Shown here: piece by piece, positions 15,840 to 24,049 of the stretch | Position numbering within the stretch: the stretch's first letter is position 1 | Layout of the letters: every line of letters begins with the position of its first letter | Assembly (NCBI GenBank): GCA_022842825.1 | Contig: JALHOU010000027.1 | Span: 1-32,350, forward strand | Length of the DNA stretch: 32,350 bases | Direction of reading: 5' to 3' | Source of the DNA: Rubrivivax sp. | Lineage (GTDB): Bacteria; Pseudomonadota; Gammaproteobacteria; Burkholderiales; Burkholderiaceae_C | Program-made: the position numbers and the translations under genes | The notes under the pieces: model-generated | What the model was told of the DNA's origin: nothing | What the model saw: only the letters and a program-made list of their open reading frames with translations | The model's database searches: none

Positions 15840-17498
15840 TCAAGGCAGCGGCATCACGGGATGTCGGTTCACCGTTGAGGGCTGGGGTCCAATCAAGGGC
15901 TCCGACTGTGGCGACGATGGATTATCCCATCGGCCTTGCGTGGCCGGCCCCGCCGCCGCCTCGGCCTGGAGCGGAAACCAAAGGGTCACGGTGGTTCCCT
16001 GCCCCTCCTTGCTGTCGATCTCGATGCGGCCGCCCTGGAGTTCCACAATCTCCTTGACCAGGCTCATGCCAAGGCCGGTGCCGGGGATGTTTCCACTCGG
16101 GTCGGCCCGGTAGAAGCGTTCGAACACGCGTGCCAGTTGCGGCGCACTCATGCCGATTCCCGGGTCGCGAACGCGCACACCCAGGGTGGGCTGGCTCTCG
16201 AGTCGCCCGGGCACGAGGTCGACCCTGATCTCCCCGCCCGCGGGCGAGTACTTCACCGCGTTCGAAAGCACATTGCTCAGGGCCTGAACCGTCTTGTCCC
16301 GATCCAGCCGGGCGGTGGCCGGGGCGGTGCCTGGCGTCCCCAATGACAGCGCGATGCGGTGCATGCGGTCGCCCACGTGCTGGGCTTGTACGGCCTCCTG
16401 CACCAGCTCGGTCAGGTCCACGCTCCTGCGCTGCAAGACCTGCCCCTGGCGCGACTCGATGCGCGCTAGATCGAGCAGGTCGTTCACCATCGTGATCAGG
16501 CGTCCGCACTGGCGGTGGATGGTCTGCAGCACGTCGCGTCGCCGCGTCTCGTCGATCGGGCGGTTGAGCAGGAGTTCGGTGAAGCCGAAGACGCTCACCA
16601 TCGGCGTGCGCAATTCGTGCGCGGCGGTTGTGAGGAATTCGCTCTTCATGCGGTCGACTTCGAACTCGGCGGTGATGTCGCGCAGATAGATGGCCAGCGC
16701 ACCGTCCTCGCTGCGCCGCGCGCTGATCTCCACCACGCACGCACGCGGGCGTGCCAGGCGCAGCACGCGGGAAGGCGTGTCGCCTCGTGCGGCCGCGCGT
16801 TCGGTGGGGTCTGCAGCGGCGCCACCGAACCAGGGGCCGCAGGGTTGCCCGGGTTCGAGCAAACCTGCCAGGTGCGCGTCCAACGCGGCCGCGGTCAGGC
16901 CCGGCAGCTGCTCGCGACGCATGTCGAGCATGCGAAGCAGCGCGCCATTGGCGTGCAGCACGTGTCCGCCCGGGTCGACCAGCACCATGCCGTTCTGGCC
17001 CAGCTCCAGGATGGTGTCCATCTGCTGCGAGCGCCGTCGGGCACGCGTTGCCATGCGCTGGGTGTCATCCATGGACGTCTGCATGGACCGGGCCAGAAGC
17101 AGCATCTCGCCCACGGCATCGTGGGGCGCGAAGTCATCGAACGCAAGGCCGTGCGCGCGCATCTCCTCCATCGACCCGAGCACCGGCGACACGAGGAGCA
17201 GGACGGTGCCGTCGTCGAACACCTCGCAACTGCCGCGCAGCGACAGCCGAGGCTGGCTCAACGACCTGAGCGTGCACAGGTCGGCACCATGCTCGCGCCA
17301 GGCCTGCACGCTGTCGGCGCCGCGCGGACGGCTGACCTCGAAGCAGCCGGCCAGCGGCATGCCCTCGTTGAGCGCTGGCATCGCCTTGCCCAGCGAGGCG
17401 CCACGGCCCCGAATGCGCAACTCGGCGTCCAGCGACAGGTGGAACGGGAACGCGCGCTCGAGTCGCGCGCCGGAAAGCGCGAGCACGGGTGCGTTCAC
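15840..17498 (-). CDS. HNOBA-PAS histidine kinase (H-NOX partner)
   Basis: This 552-residue soluble protein opens (about residues 12-150) with a heme-NO-binding-associated (HNOBA/H-NOXA) domain. FPFHLSLDAELRIRGRG, CFEVSRP, LLLVSPVLGSMEEM and FDDFAPHDAVGEMLLL match, segment by segment, what I remember of the H-NOXA domain of soluble guanylate cyclase beta-1. A coiled-coil helix follows, then a PAS domain (about 160-275) and a kinase core. The HisKA box is AAHELRTPM (phospho-acceptor His294), with NVLSNAVKYS (N box), RDPGIGM (G1) and GTGLGMSLVKE (G2). It starts with GTG inside the H-NOX stop codon (GTGA overlap), so the two are translationally coupled. I infer a kinase controlled by NO through the H-NOX protein. 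It has no receiver of its own; the CheY-like gene upstream is a candidate target. Confidence 0.9.
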   Translation of the reverse strand: MNAPVLALSGARLERAFPFHLSLDAELRIRGRGASLGKAMPALNEGMPLAGCFEVSRPRGADSVQAWREHGADLCTLRSLSQPRLSLRGSCEVFDDGTVLLLVSPVLGSMEEMRAHGLAFDDFAPHDAVGEMLLLARSMQTSMDDTQRMATRARRRSQQMDTILELGQNGMVLVDPGGHVLHANGALLRMLDMRREQLPGLTAAALDAHLAGLLEPGQPCGPWFGGAAADPTERAAARGDTPSRVLRLARPRACVVEISARRSEDGALAIYLRDITAEFEVDRMKSEFLTTAAHELRTPMVSVFGFTELLLNRPIDETRRRDVLQTIHRQCGRLITMVNDLLDLARIESRQGQVLQRRSVDLTELVQEAVQAQHVGDRMHRIALSLGTPGTAPATARLDRDKTVQALSNVLSNAVKYSPAGGEIRVDLVPGRLESQPTLGVRVRDPGIGMSAPQLARVFERFYRADPSGNIPGTGLGMSLVKEIVELQGGRIEIDSKEGQGTTVTLWFPLQAEAAAGPATQGRWDNPSSPQSEPLIGPQPSTVNRHPVMPLP

Positions 17499-18058
17499 GG
17501 CGCGATGGCCATCACTTCATGTCGCACGCGGAAGGTGTCGTGTGCGCCGGCATCGGTGCGGGCCGCTACATGCTCCACCTCGACTTGCTGGCCGAAGCGT
17601 TTGGCCAGTCCCTTCACGAGGCCAGCCACCATGGGCGCAAGGCCGGCGCGCTCCGACTCGTAGTGAAGCAGATACTCGTCCTCGTCGAGATCCTCGACGC
17701 GGAAGCGCGGCAGGCGCATCTTCGTGAAGATCGTCTCCACGCGGCCGTGCATGGCGTTCAGGTTGCCCAGGAACGAGCGCAGGTCGCTGCCGCCGGCGCT
17801 CATCAACTCGCCGTAGCCTTCGTCGGCGGTGTAGAGAACCCAATACTCGCCAAAAGCTTCGAGCACCTGGTGCGCCGTGAGGCCGAGCTCTTCGCTCACG
17901 GCACCGACGAGCTTGTAGGTGATGTCGTCGTGGTAGGGGCACATGGCGACGAAGCCGTCGCTGTCCACGCCGGCGCGGTGGCAGACCCGCTCCCAGGCGG
18001 CCTCGCCGCGCGCCGATACGACCAGCTGCTCGATGGCTCGGTTGACCAGTCCGTACAT
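17495..18058 (-). CDS. H-NOX heme nitric-oxide sensor protein
   Basis: This 187-residue stand-alone H-NOX (HNOB) protein starts MYGLVNRAIEQLV, as the family does. The proximal heme ligand is His104 in NAMHGRVETIF. The heme-propionate motif YxSxR is present as YESER (Tyr133, Ser135, Arg137). No tyrosine follows within about ten residues of that motif, where O2-binding H-NOX proteins place their distal-pocket Tyr; this suggests an NO-selective sensor. Known bacterial H-NOX proteins bind NO at ferrous heme and regulate an adjacent kinase or diguanylate cyclase. Here the adjacent gene is the HNOBA kinase, overlapping by 4 nt. The LOV-like kinase gene ends 38 nt upstream, so all three are probably co-transcribed. 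Confidence 0.95.
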   Translation of the reverse strand: MYGLVNRAIEQLVVSARGEAAWERVCHRAGVDSDGFVAMCPYHDDITYKLVGAVSEELGLTAHQVLEAFGEYWVLYTADEGYGELMSAGGSDLRSFLGNLNAMHGRVETIFTKMRLPRFRVEDLDEDEYLLHYESERAGLAPMVAGLVKGLAKRFGQQVEVEHVAARTDAGAHDTFRVRHEVMAIAP

Positions 18059-18096
18059 GTCGGGTGTCCTTGGCTGTGAAGGGAGGGAAGGCGCGA

Positions 18097-20733
18097 TCAG
18101 CCAGCGCTAAGCGCCGGTGCCGCGGGTTGGGGGGAGGCCGGCTCGACGGCCCACCACAGCGTGACGGCCGTTCCCCGGCCGAGTTCGCTGTGGATGTCGA
18201 CCCGGCCGCCGTGCAGCTCGACGATCTCCTTGACGAGGCACATGCCCAGTCCGGTGCCGGGGATGTTGCCGCTCGGGTCGGCCCGGTAGAAGCGCTCGAA
18301 CACCCGGGCGACCTGCTCCTCGCTCATTCCGACGCCGCGATCGACGATTCGCACGCCCAGCGCAGGCTGGCCGCGCAGCTCACCGTTGCGCGTGGTGACG
18401 ACGATCGGCCCGCCGCGGGGCGAGTACTTGACGGCGTTGGAGAGCACATTGGTCAGGGCTTGCTGCGTCTTGTCCTTGTCCACGAAGATGAGCGCGTCGC
18501 CGTCGGCCAGCTCGACGACGATGTCGTTGCCGCGAGGGCCGACCCGCAGCGGCTCGACCGCGCCGCCGACGAGCTCGGCAATGCCGCACTGGGTGCGCTT
18601 GATGTCCTTGCCTTGCCGGGCCTCGATGCGCGCCAGGTCGAGCAGTTCGTTGACCATGTGGATCAGCAAGGAGGCCTGGCGGTGGATCGTCTCGAGCATG
18701 TCGCGGCGCCGCTCTTCCGGCACTTGCCGTCGCAGCAACAGCTCGGTGAACCCGAATACGCTGACCATCGGCGTGCGCAGTTCGTGCGCTGCCGTGGTGA
18801 GGAACTCGCTCTTCATGCGGTCCACCTCGGTTTCGCGCGTGACGTCGCGGAAGAAGAGGATGGTCTCCACGTGCCCGTCGTGCGGGCTGCGCGCCACGCG
18901 GTCCAGCACGCGCCGCTCGGGCCGAGTGAGCAGCATCGTCTCGGGCGCCTGATCGCCTCCGGGGACCAGGACCTCGGCCAGCGGCCGCGGCTGCTGCGCC
19001 GGGCCGGCCTCGCACTGCGCGAGCATGCGCGCCTCGAATTCCTGCACACCGAGGCCGACGATGTCGGGGTCGGCGTGCCAGCCCGTCATCTCCAGGAAGG
19101 CGGGGTTGCAGTAGACGAGCTTCGAGTCACCGTCGAACACGACGAACCCATCCGGGCTCAACTCGAACACCGCGTTGAGGCGCGCGCTGCGCTCGGCGAT
19201 CGCCATGCGCGCGCGCTCGCGGTCGGTGACGTCGTTGAGCACGCCGACGTAGTGGCGCACGCTGCCGTCGGGCTCGCCCACGGGCGCGATGGCCAGCTCG
19301 TTGAAGAACAGGGTGCCGTCCTTGCGGTAGTTGCGCAGCACCACCTGCGCACTGCGCCGCTCGGCCACGGCACGGCGGAGCTCGTCGATCTCGGGCTGCT
19401 GCACGTCGTCGCGCTGCAGCAGGCTGCAATTGCGGCCGATCACGTCCATCGGCTCGAAGCCGGTGATGCGGTAGAAGGCCGGGTTGGCGTAGAAGACCGG
19501 CTGCGCGGGCATGCTGACGTCGGAAATGACGATGCCGTTGGTGGTGCACTCCAGCGCGCGGCCGTACAGGTGCACGAGGTCCATCGACATGCGCGCCTCG
19601 GTGAGGTCGCGCACGAGGGCGGCGTAGCGCGGCCCCTCAGAAGTGTCGATTCGCGTCAGCGACACCTCGGCCGGGAAGGGCGTGCCGTCGCTGCGCATGG
19701 CCTCGGTCTCGAAGCGGGCCACGTGCGACCGCGTCGAGCGCATGTACAGACCCTGCATGGTGCGCGTCTCGACCTCTTCGGCGGTGAGCCCGGGCAGCAT
19801 GGCCACCAGAGACAGGCCCACGGCCTGCTCGGGCTCGAGCCCGAACACTGAGCGCACGCCTGGATTGGCGATGCGCACACGGCACTCGCCGTCCATGCCG
19901 ATGAGCGCGTCGGGCACGGCGTTCAACAGCGCTGCCTGGGCCGTGTCGTGCTCGCGCAGGGCGGCCAGCTGCAAGTGCAGGGCGGTCGAAGCCTCGTTCA
20001 GCGCGTCGGCCAGCTCGGCCACCTCGCGGCTGCCGGTGTGGACCTCGATGCGTTGCCCGCTGCCGCCGGCCAGTCCGCGCGAGAAGCGCGCCAGACGCTG
20101 CAGCGGGCTGACCGCCCGGGCGACGAACCAGGAGGTCACCGCCAGCATCAGCAGGCCGACGAAGGCTGCGGCCAGCAGTACGTCGTTGCGCAGGTTGCTG
20201 AAGGGGTGTTCCTCGGCCGGCAACCGGTAGGCGATGCCCACGCTGCCCAGGGTGCTGCCCGGGCCGGCGCCCGCCCAGGCGCGCAGGGTGCCGTCGGCAT
20301 CCGCCGGGCCACCCTTGCCGGGGCCGGCCATGGTCGCTGCGGTGCCGCTCGACTCGGGCTGCGCGACGCGGCCGTCGTCCTTCTGGATCAGCCGCAGGAC
20401 GCTTCGGCCATCGCGGTCGACGACGTGCACCTCCCGGGTGGCGGGCATCGCGGCGATGTCGCGCAGGGCCTGCTCCAGCCCGGCGCGGTCGCCGGTCACC
20501 AGATGCCGCGCGGCCTGGCCGGCGGCCGCCTGCGCGAGCGCCTGGACCCAGGCCTGTTCCGAGGCAGCGGCCGCCTGCTGCAGCCGCCAGGTGGAAACCT
20601 GCGCCAGCACGGCCATCGCGATGGCCGTGACCAGGGCCAGCAGCCAGATGATCTGCAGGCGCAGCGGGCGGCCGCTCCGGCCGAGAGTGGCCGCCGGCGC
20701 GTCCGCAGGCCCTTCGAACACAGGGGAGGACAT
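18097..20733 (-). CDS. Membrane histidine kinase with HAMP and three PAS domains, one LOV-like
   Basis: This protein of about 878 residues has a TM helix at about 25-45, a periplasmic sensor segment, a second TM helix at about 180-200 and a HAMP linker (RAVSPLQRLARFSRGLAGG). PAS-1 contains VPDALIGMDGECRVRIANPG. PAS-2 is LOV-like: YANPAFYRITGFEP, IGRNCSLLQ with Cys436, and NYRKDGTLFFNELAIAPV. PAS-3 contains SPDGFVVFDGDSKLVYCNP. The kinase core has AAHELRTPM (His650), NVLSNAVKYS, VDRGVGM and GTGLGMCLVKE. LOV domains bind FMN and form a photo-adduct at this Cys; here the next residue is Ser rather than Arg, and the conserved Gln of GVQxD is Leu. I prefer the ATG at 20733, with GAGGTGG upstream, over the GTG at 20745. 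The core is nearly the same as that of the HNOBA kinase. Confidence 0.92.
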   Translation of the reverse strand: MSSPVFEGPADAPAATLGRSGRPLRLQIIWLLALVTAIAMAVLAQVSTWRLQQAAAASEQAWVQALAQAAAGQAARHLVTGDRAGLEQALRDIAAMPATREVHVVDRDGRSVLRLIQKDDGRVAQPESSGTAATMAGPGKGGPADADGTLRAWAGAGPGSTLGSVGIAYRLPAEEHPFSNLRNDVLLAAAFVGLLMLAVTSWFVARAVSPLQRLARFSRGLAGGSGQRIEVHTGSREVAELADALNEASTALHLQLAALREHDTAQAALLNAVPDALIGMDGECRVRIANPGVRSVFGLEPEQAVGLSLVAMLPGLTAEEVETRTMQGLYMRSTRSHVARFETEAMRSDGTPFPAEVSLTRIDTSEGPRYAALVRDLTEARMSMDLVHLYGRALECTTNGIVISDVSMPAQPVFYANPAFYRITGFEPMDVIGRNCSLLQRDDVQQPEIDELRRAVAERRSAQVVLRNYRKDGTLFFNELAIAPVGEPDGSVRHYVGVLNDVTDRERARMAIAERSARLNAVFELSPDGFVVFDGDSKLVYCNPAFLEMTGWHADPDIVGLGVQEFEARMLAQCEAGPAQQPRPLAEVLVPGGDQAPETMLLTRPERRVLDRVARSPHDGHVETILFFRDVTRETEVDRMKSEFLTTAAHELRTPMVSVFGFTELLLRRQVPEERRRDMLETIHRQASLLIHMVNELLDLARIEARQGKDIKRTQCGIAELVGGAVEPLRVGPRGNDIVVELADGDALIFVDKDKTQQALTNVLSNAVKYSPRGGPIVVTTRNGELRGQPALGVRIVDRGVGMSEEQVARVFERFYRADPSGNIPGTGLGMCLVKEIVELHGGRVDIHSELGRGTAVTLWWAVEPASPQPAAPALSAG

Positions 20734-20746
20734 GGGAGCGACCACC

Positions 20747-21118
20747 TCAGGCCGTGGCCATCAGGCGCTCGATGGTGTCGATGAGCTGCAGCGGGCTGAA
20801 GGGCTTGACAAGGTACTCGTCGGCTCCCGCGGCACGGCCGGCTTCCTGGTCGCGCGCCTGGCCGCGCGCGGTGAGCAGCACCACCTTCACGTGCCGCAGC
20901 TTGGGGTCGGCCTTGATCGCCTGGCACACCTGCAGCCCATCCATCTCGCCGGGCATCATCACGTCCAGCAGCACGATCGACGGCGTCACCGCGCGCGCCA
21001 TGCGCAGGCCGCCCGCGCCATCGCACGCCTCGTGGATCTCGTAGGCCTCGAACTCGAGGGTCATGCGGATGAGCTTGCGGATGTCGGACTGGTCTTCGAC
21101 GATGAGGACGCGGTTCAT
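20747..21118 (-). CDS. CheY-like single-domain response regulator
   Basis: This 123-residue receiver domain has no output domain. The acidic pocket is VEDQSD, the phospho-acceptor is Asp52 in IVLLDVMMPG, the switch Thr is in VVLLTARGQ and the conserved Lys is in YLVKPFSP. Single-domain receivers act as diffusible signals, allosteric partners or phosphorelay intermediates. Its stop codon lies 13 nt before the ATG of the LOV-like kinase, so that kinase, and possibly the HNOBA kinase, is a likely phosphodonor. I chose the ATG at 21118 (MNRVLIVEDQ); the track's 23 upstream residues look non-coding. An 82-nt gap separates it from the pseudokinase gene upstream. Confidence 0.92.
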   Translation of the reverse strand: MNRVLIVEDQSDIRKLIRMTLEFEAYEIHEACDGAGGLRMARAVTPSIVLLDVMMPGEMDGLQVCQAIKADPKLRHVKVVLLTARGQARDQEAGRAAGADEYLVKPFSPLQLIDTIERLMATA

Positions 21119-21200
21119 GTGTGCCTCCGGAGGGTTCGGGGTGTCGGTACGGTTGGCTTGTGTCGGCAGGCTCGGCGGGTCGCGCACCAGGGCGGTCGGC

Positions 21201-22331
21201 TCAACGGCTTTCTGCGCCGGCCGGCAACGCGGCGGGGGCGGCGTGCCTGCGGGCGCGGTTCATCAGCGCGGCCAGGTCGCTGGCGTAACGCTGCGCCTGG
21301 GCGATGTCCAGTTGCGGGGCGGCATCGCGATGCGGCGCACCGGTGGGCAGTTCGATGAGGAAGTTGCGTTGGCCGTCCTCGTGCTCCTCGCGCAGCTGGC
21401 CGCCGTGCAGCGAGACGATGTGCTGGCACAGCTTGAGGCCGATCTGCTCGCGCGCGCCGGCCACAGGCTGCTTGGGCGTTGCCACCTTGGCACGCGCAGG
21501 CATCGGCACGCCGGCCGCGGCGCTGTTGCGGGCGGCGAAGACGCCGCAATTGCGGAACACGATGAGCGCACGCGCGCCCATCTGGCGGTGCTCGATCTCG
21601 AGCAGGCTGCCGCGCTGCGTGGCGCGCACGGCAGCGTCCAGACACTCGGCGAACACGCGCTTGAGCCAGCGCTCGCTGCCGTACAGGGTGGCCAGGCTGT
21701 CGGCGCCGGTCTGGGCGTGGAAGCGGACCTTCACGGCGCGGTCCATCGCCAGCGGCTCGATCTCGGCCCACACGTGCTGCAGCATCGGCCACAGCTCGAT
21801 GCGGTCGTTGGCCAGCAGGGTGCCGCTGCCCCAGAGGCTGGCCAGGTCCACGAGCTTGTCCACGACGTCGAGCACCTGGCCCACGCCATCGGCCAGCGCC
21901 TCGATCTCGCCCGCGCCGGAGTGCGACTGCACGAGTTCCAGCGCCGCGCGCGCGCCGCGCAGCGGCTCGCGCACATCCGTGCGGATGGCCTGCATCAGGT
22001 TGTCGAAGCCGGAGCCGTCGTCCTGGCCGATCTGCGGCCCGATGAGGACGAAGGCATCGTCCTGCGCCAGGCCCGGGATGACGCGGCACTTCATCTCGAC
22101 GTTGCTGGCCCCTGCGCCGACCACTCCGGCGGCAGCAACGGCGCGCGGCACACGACCGGCCACCGACTGCGAGACCGCCTTCGCGAGGTCCGGGTCGTAC
22201 AGTTTGCGTCCGGGCGCAAGCCCGGTGCGGGCCGCCGCCTCGCCGTTGGCGTAGCGCACGATGCCTTCGCGCGTCACCCACAGCAGCCCTGGGCGCAGGT
22301 TCTCGAGCAGTTCGGTCAGTGATGCATGCAT
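21201..22331 (-). CDS. PAS-containing degenerate histidine kinase (pseudokinase)
   Basis: This 376-residue soluble protein has a PAS-like N-terminus (LLWVTREGIVRYANGEAAA), a dimerisation-type helix pair and an HATPase-like fold, all visible by layout, but the catalytic signatures are lost. Where a kinase has SHELRTPL this protein has RTDVREPLRG, with Thr in place of His. The N box reads FAECLDAAVRAT without the Asn residues, and the DxGxG motif is replaced by FRNCGVF. Only the final GLKLCQHIVSLHGGQL resembles the G2 region. I infer a non-catalytic sensor or scaffold that could regulate the neighbouring receiver or kinases. The ATG at 22331 has AGGAG at ideal spacing; the track starts 7 codons earlier. 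Confidence 0.75.
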   Translation of the reverse strand: MHASLTELLENLRPGLLWVTREGIVRYANGEAAARTGLAPGRKLYDPDLAKAVSQSVAGRVPRAVAAAGVVGAGASNVEMKCRVIPGLAQDDAFVLIGPQIGQDDGSGFDNLMQAIRTDVREPLRGARAALELVQSHSGAGEIEALADGVGQVLDVVDKLVDLASLWGSGTLLANDRIELWPMLQHVWAEIEPLAMDRAVKVRFHAQTGADSLATLYGSERWLKRVFAECLDAAVRATQRGSLLEIEHRQMGARALIVFRNCGVFAARNSAAAGVPMPARAKVATPKQPVAGAREQIGLKLCQHIVSLHGGQLREEHEDGQRNFLIELPTGAPHRDAAPQLDIAQAQRYASDLAALMNRARRHAAPAALPAGAESR

Positions 22332-22359
22332 GTCGGTCTCCTTGGAACGCATGATGCCA

Positions 22360-22389
22360 TTTCTATCATTTTGAGCAGAAGGAACTGCT
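22360..22389 (-). promoter_or_regulatory. AT-rich promoter-like motif with adjacent inverted repeat
   Basis: Minus-strand CAAAATGATAGAAA (22373-22360) sits about 30 nt before the pseudokinase ATG and resembles an extended -10 (TGnTAGAAA). Just upstream is an inverted repeat, AGCAG-AAGGAA-CTGCT (22374-22389). A near-identical AT-rich motif occurs before the HD-GYP gene at 24870-24884, suggesting common control. No convincing -35 is visible. Confidence 0.4.
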
Positions 22390-22419
22390 TCACGCTTGCG
22401 CAGGCAATTCCCGGAGGGG

Positions 22420-24042
22420 TCAGCCGAGCGTGAGCGTGTCGCCGGTGCGGCCGGGCACGCGCACGTGGAAGGCGCTGCCGCCGCCGCGGGCGTTCTCGGC
22501 GTGGATGCGGCCGCCGTGCGCCTCGACGATCTTGCGGCTGATGGTCAGGCCGAGACCGGTGCCGCCCGAACCGTCCTTCGTCTTGCTCGACTGCACGAAG
22601 GCCTGGAAGATGGCTTCCAGCTCGGCTGGCGGGATGCCCGGGCCGTGGTCGCGGACGCAGACGTGGACCTGGTTCTCGGCATCGATGTCCCCGGTGACCT
22701 CGATCGTCTGCCCGGGCGGCGAGAAGCGGATGGCGTTGGCGAGCAGGTTGCGCAGCACCTGCTGGTAGCGCAGCGGGTCGACCTTGGCCACCATCGGCGC
22801 CTCGCACAGGCCGAGCTCGACGTGCAGGCGGCGCTCGGCCAGCAGCGGCTGCAGCTCGCGCAGCACCTCGCGCACGAGGGTGCGCACGTCGATGCGCTCG
22901 AGGTGGAAGGTGCCCACGGCGCTCTCGATCTTGGACACGTCGAGCAGGTCGTTCACCAGAGCCAGCATGCGCTCGCCGGCGGCGTGAATGTCGCCGAACA
23001 TGGCGCCGAGCCGGGGCTCCTTGCTGCGCAGGTGGCCGAGCTCGGAGAAGCCGATGATCGACTGCAGCGGCGTGCGCAACTCGTGGCTGATGTTGGCGAT
23101 GAACTCGCTCTTGGCGCGCGAGGCCTCCTCGGCGATGTCGCGCGCCTCGCGCACGGCGCGCTCCGCGTCGCGAAACTCGCTCACGTCCATGAAGGCCACC
23201 AGCACGCCGGCCGGCCGGCCGTCCGGGCCGGGCACGGCGGCCTTGCTGATGGCCACGTCGCGACGCGAGCCGTCGCGGTGCAGGAGCGAGGCCTCGTAGC
23301 GCGCGCTGCCTCCCAGGCGCAGCAGCTCGCGGTCGCGCACGTCGTGCAGGACGGCTTCCTCCGCGGACAGGTAGTCGCGCGCGCGCCGGCCGGCCACCTC
23401 GGCGCGGCGGCGGCCGGTGAACTCCTCCCAGGCCTGGTTCACCGACTGGTAGCGGTTGTCGGCATCGAGCATCGACACCGGCAGCGGCATCACCTCGAGC
23501 AGCTGGCCGATGAAGTCCAGCTGCGACTGCAGGCGCTGGCGCGCCTGCTCGCGCTCGGTCACGTCGGCGGCGCTGCCGGCATAGCCAACGAGGCGTTGCC
23601 CGGCCTTCAGCGGCAGCACGGCGACCTCGAAGCGCCGCCAGCGGCCGGCCTGCCCCATCTGCACGACGGCCGTACGAGGTCCTTCGCCACCGCCGAAGAG
23701 GGCCCGTGTGGCGGCGGCGGACTCGGGCGCCACCCAGTCGGCCAACGGGCGGCCGATCGCCGCGACCTCCTGCCCGCCGGTGGCCGCGCCCCAACGGGCG
23801 TTGACGAACGTCAGGCGGCCCTGCGCGTCGGTCCGGAACAGCAGCGCCTGGACGCTCTCGACGATGGCACTCAGGTCGCGCTCGCGCGCCGCGACGGCTG
23901 CCAGCGCCTGCTCGCGCGAACGCAAGCGCCGCAAGGCCCACGCCGCCAGCCCGCTGACGAGCAGCAGCGCCAGCGGCGCCGCCCACGACGCGGCGGCCTC
24001 GAGGGCACCGGCCAGGGCGAGGCCGGGGTCTGTGGCGGCCAT
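22420..24042 (-). CDS. PAS-PAS sensor histidine kinase
   Basis: This 540-residue kinase has one N-terminal membrane helix (about residues 18-38), a coiled-coil linker and PAS-1 (about 55-170; SIVESVQALLFRTDAQGRLTF). PAS-2 covers about 180-295, with VMPLPVSMLDADNRYQSVN and a PAC segment ending AFMDVSE. Then come HisKA (NISHELRTPLQSI; His320) and HATPase_c (NLLANAIRFS, RDHGPGIP, GGTGLGLTISRKI). All catalytic boxes are intact. There is no receiver or Hpt domain in the same polypeptide. It follows the HD-GYP gene after 7 nt, so the two form an operon. The divergent receiver-Hpt and HTH-receiver genes would supply the missing relay modules. The signal is unknown. Confidence 0.93.
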   Translation of the reverse strand: MAATDPGLALAGALEAAASWAAPLALLLVSGLAAWALRRLRSREQALAAVAARERDLSAIVESVQALLFRTDAQGRLTFVNARWGAATGGQEVAAIGRPLADWVAPESAAATRALFGGGEGPRTAVVQMGQAGRWRRFEVAVLPLKAGQRLVGYAGSAADVTEREQARQRLQSQLDFIGQLLEVMPLPVSMLDADNRYQSVNQAWEEFTGRRRAEVAGRRARDYLSAEEAVLHDVRDRELLRLGGSARYEASLLHRDGSRRDVAISKAAVPGPDGRPAGVLVAFMDVSEFRDAERAVREARDIAEEASRAKSEFIANISHELRTPLQSIIGFSELGHLRSKEPRLGAMFGDIHAAGERMLALVNDLLDVSKIESAVGTFHLERIDVRTLVREVLRELQPLLAERRLHVELGLCEAPMVAKVDPLRYQQVLRNLLANAIRFSPPGQTIEVTGDIDAENQVHVCVRDHGPGIPPAELEAIFQAFVQSSKTKDGSGGTGLGLTISRKIVEAHGGRIHAENARGGGSAFHVRVPGRTGDTLTLG

Positions 24043-24049
24043 CGCGGCC

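Noticed and set aside
18064-19851. 595-aa plus-strand ORF opposite the LOV-like kinase
   Set aside because: Shadow frame of a strong kinase gene; no motif of its own.
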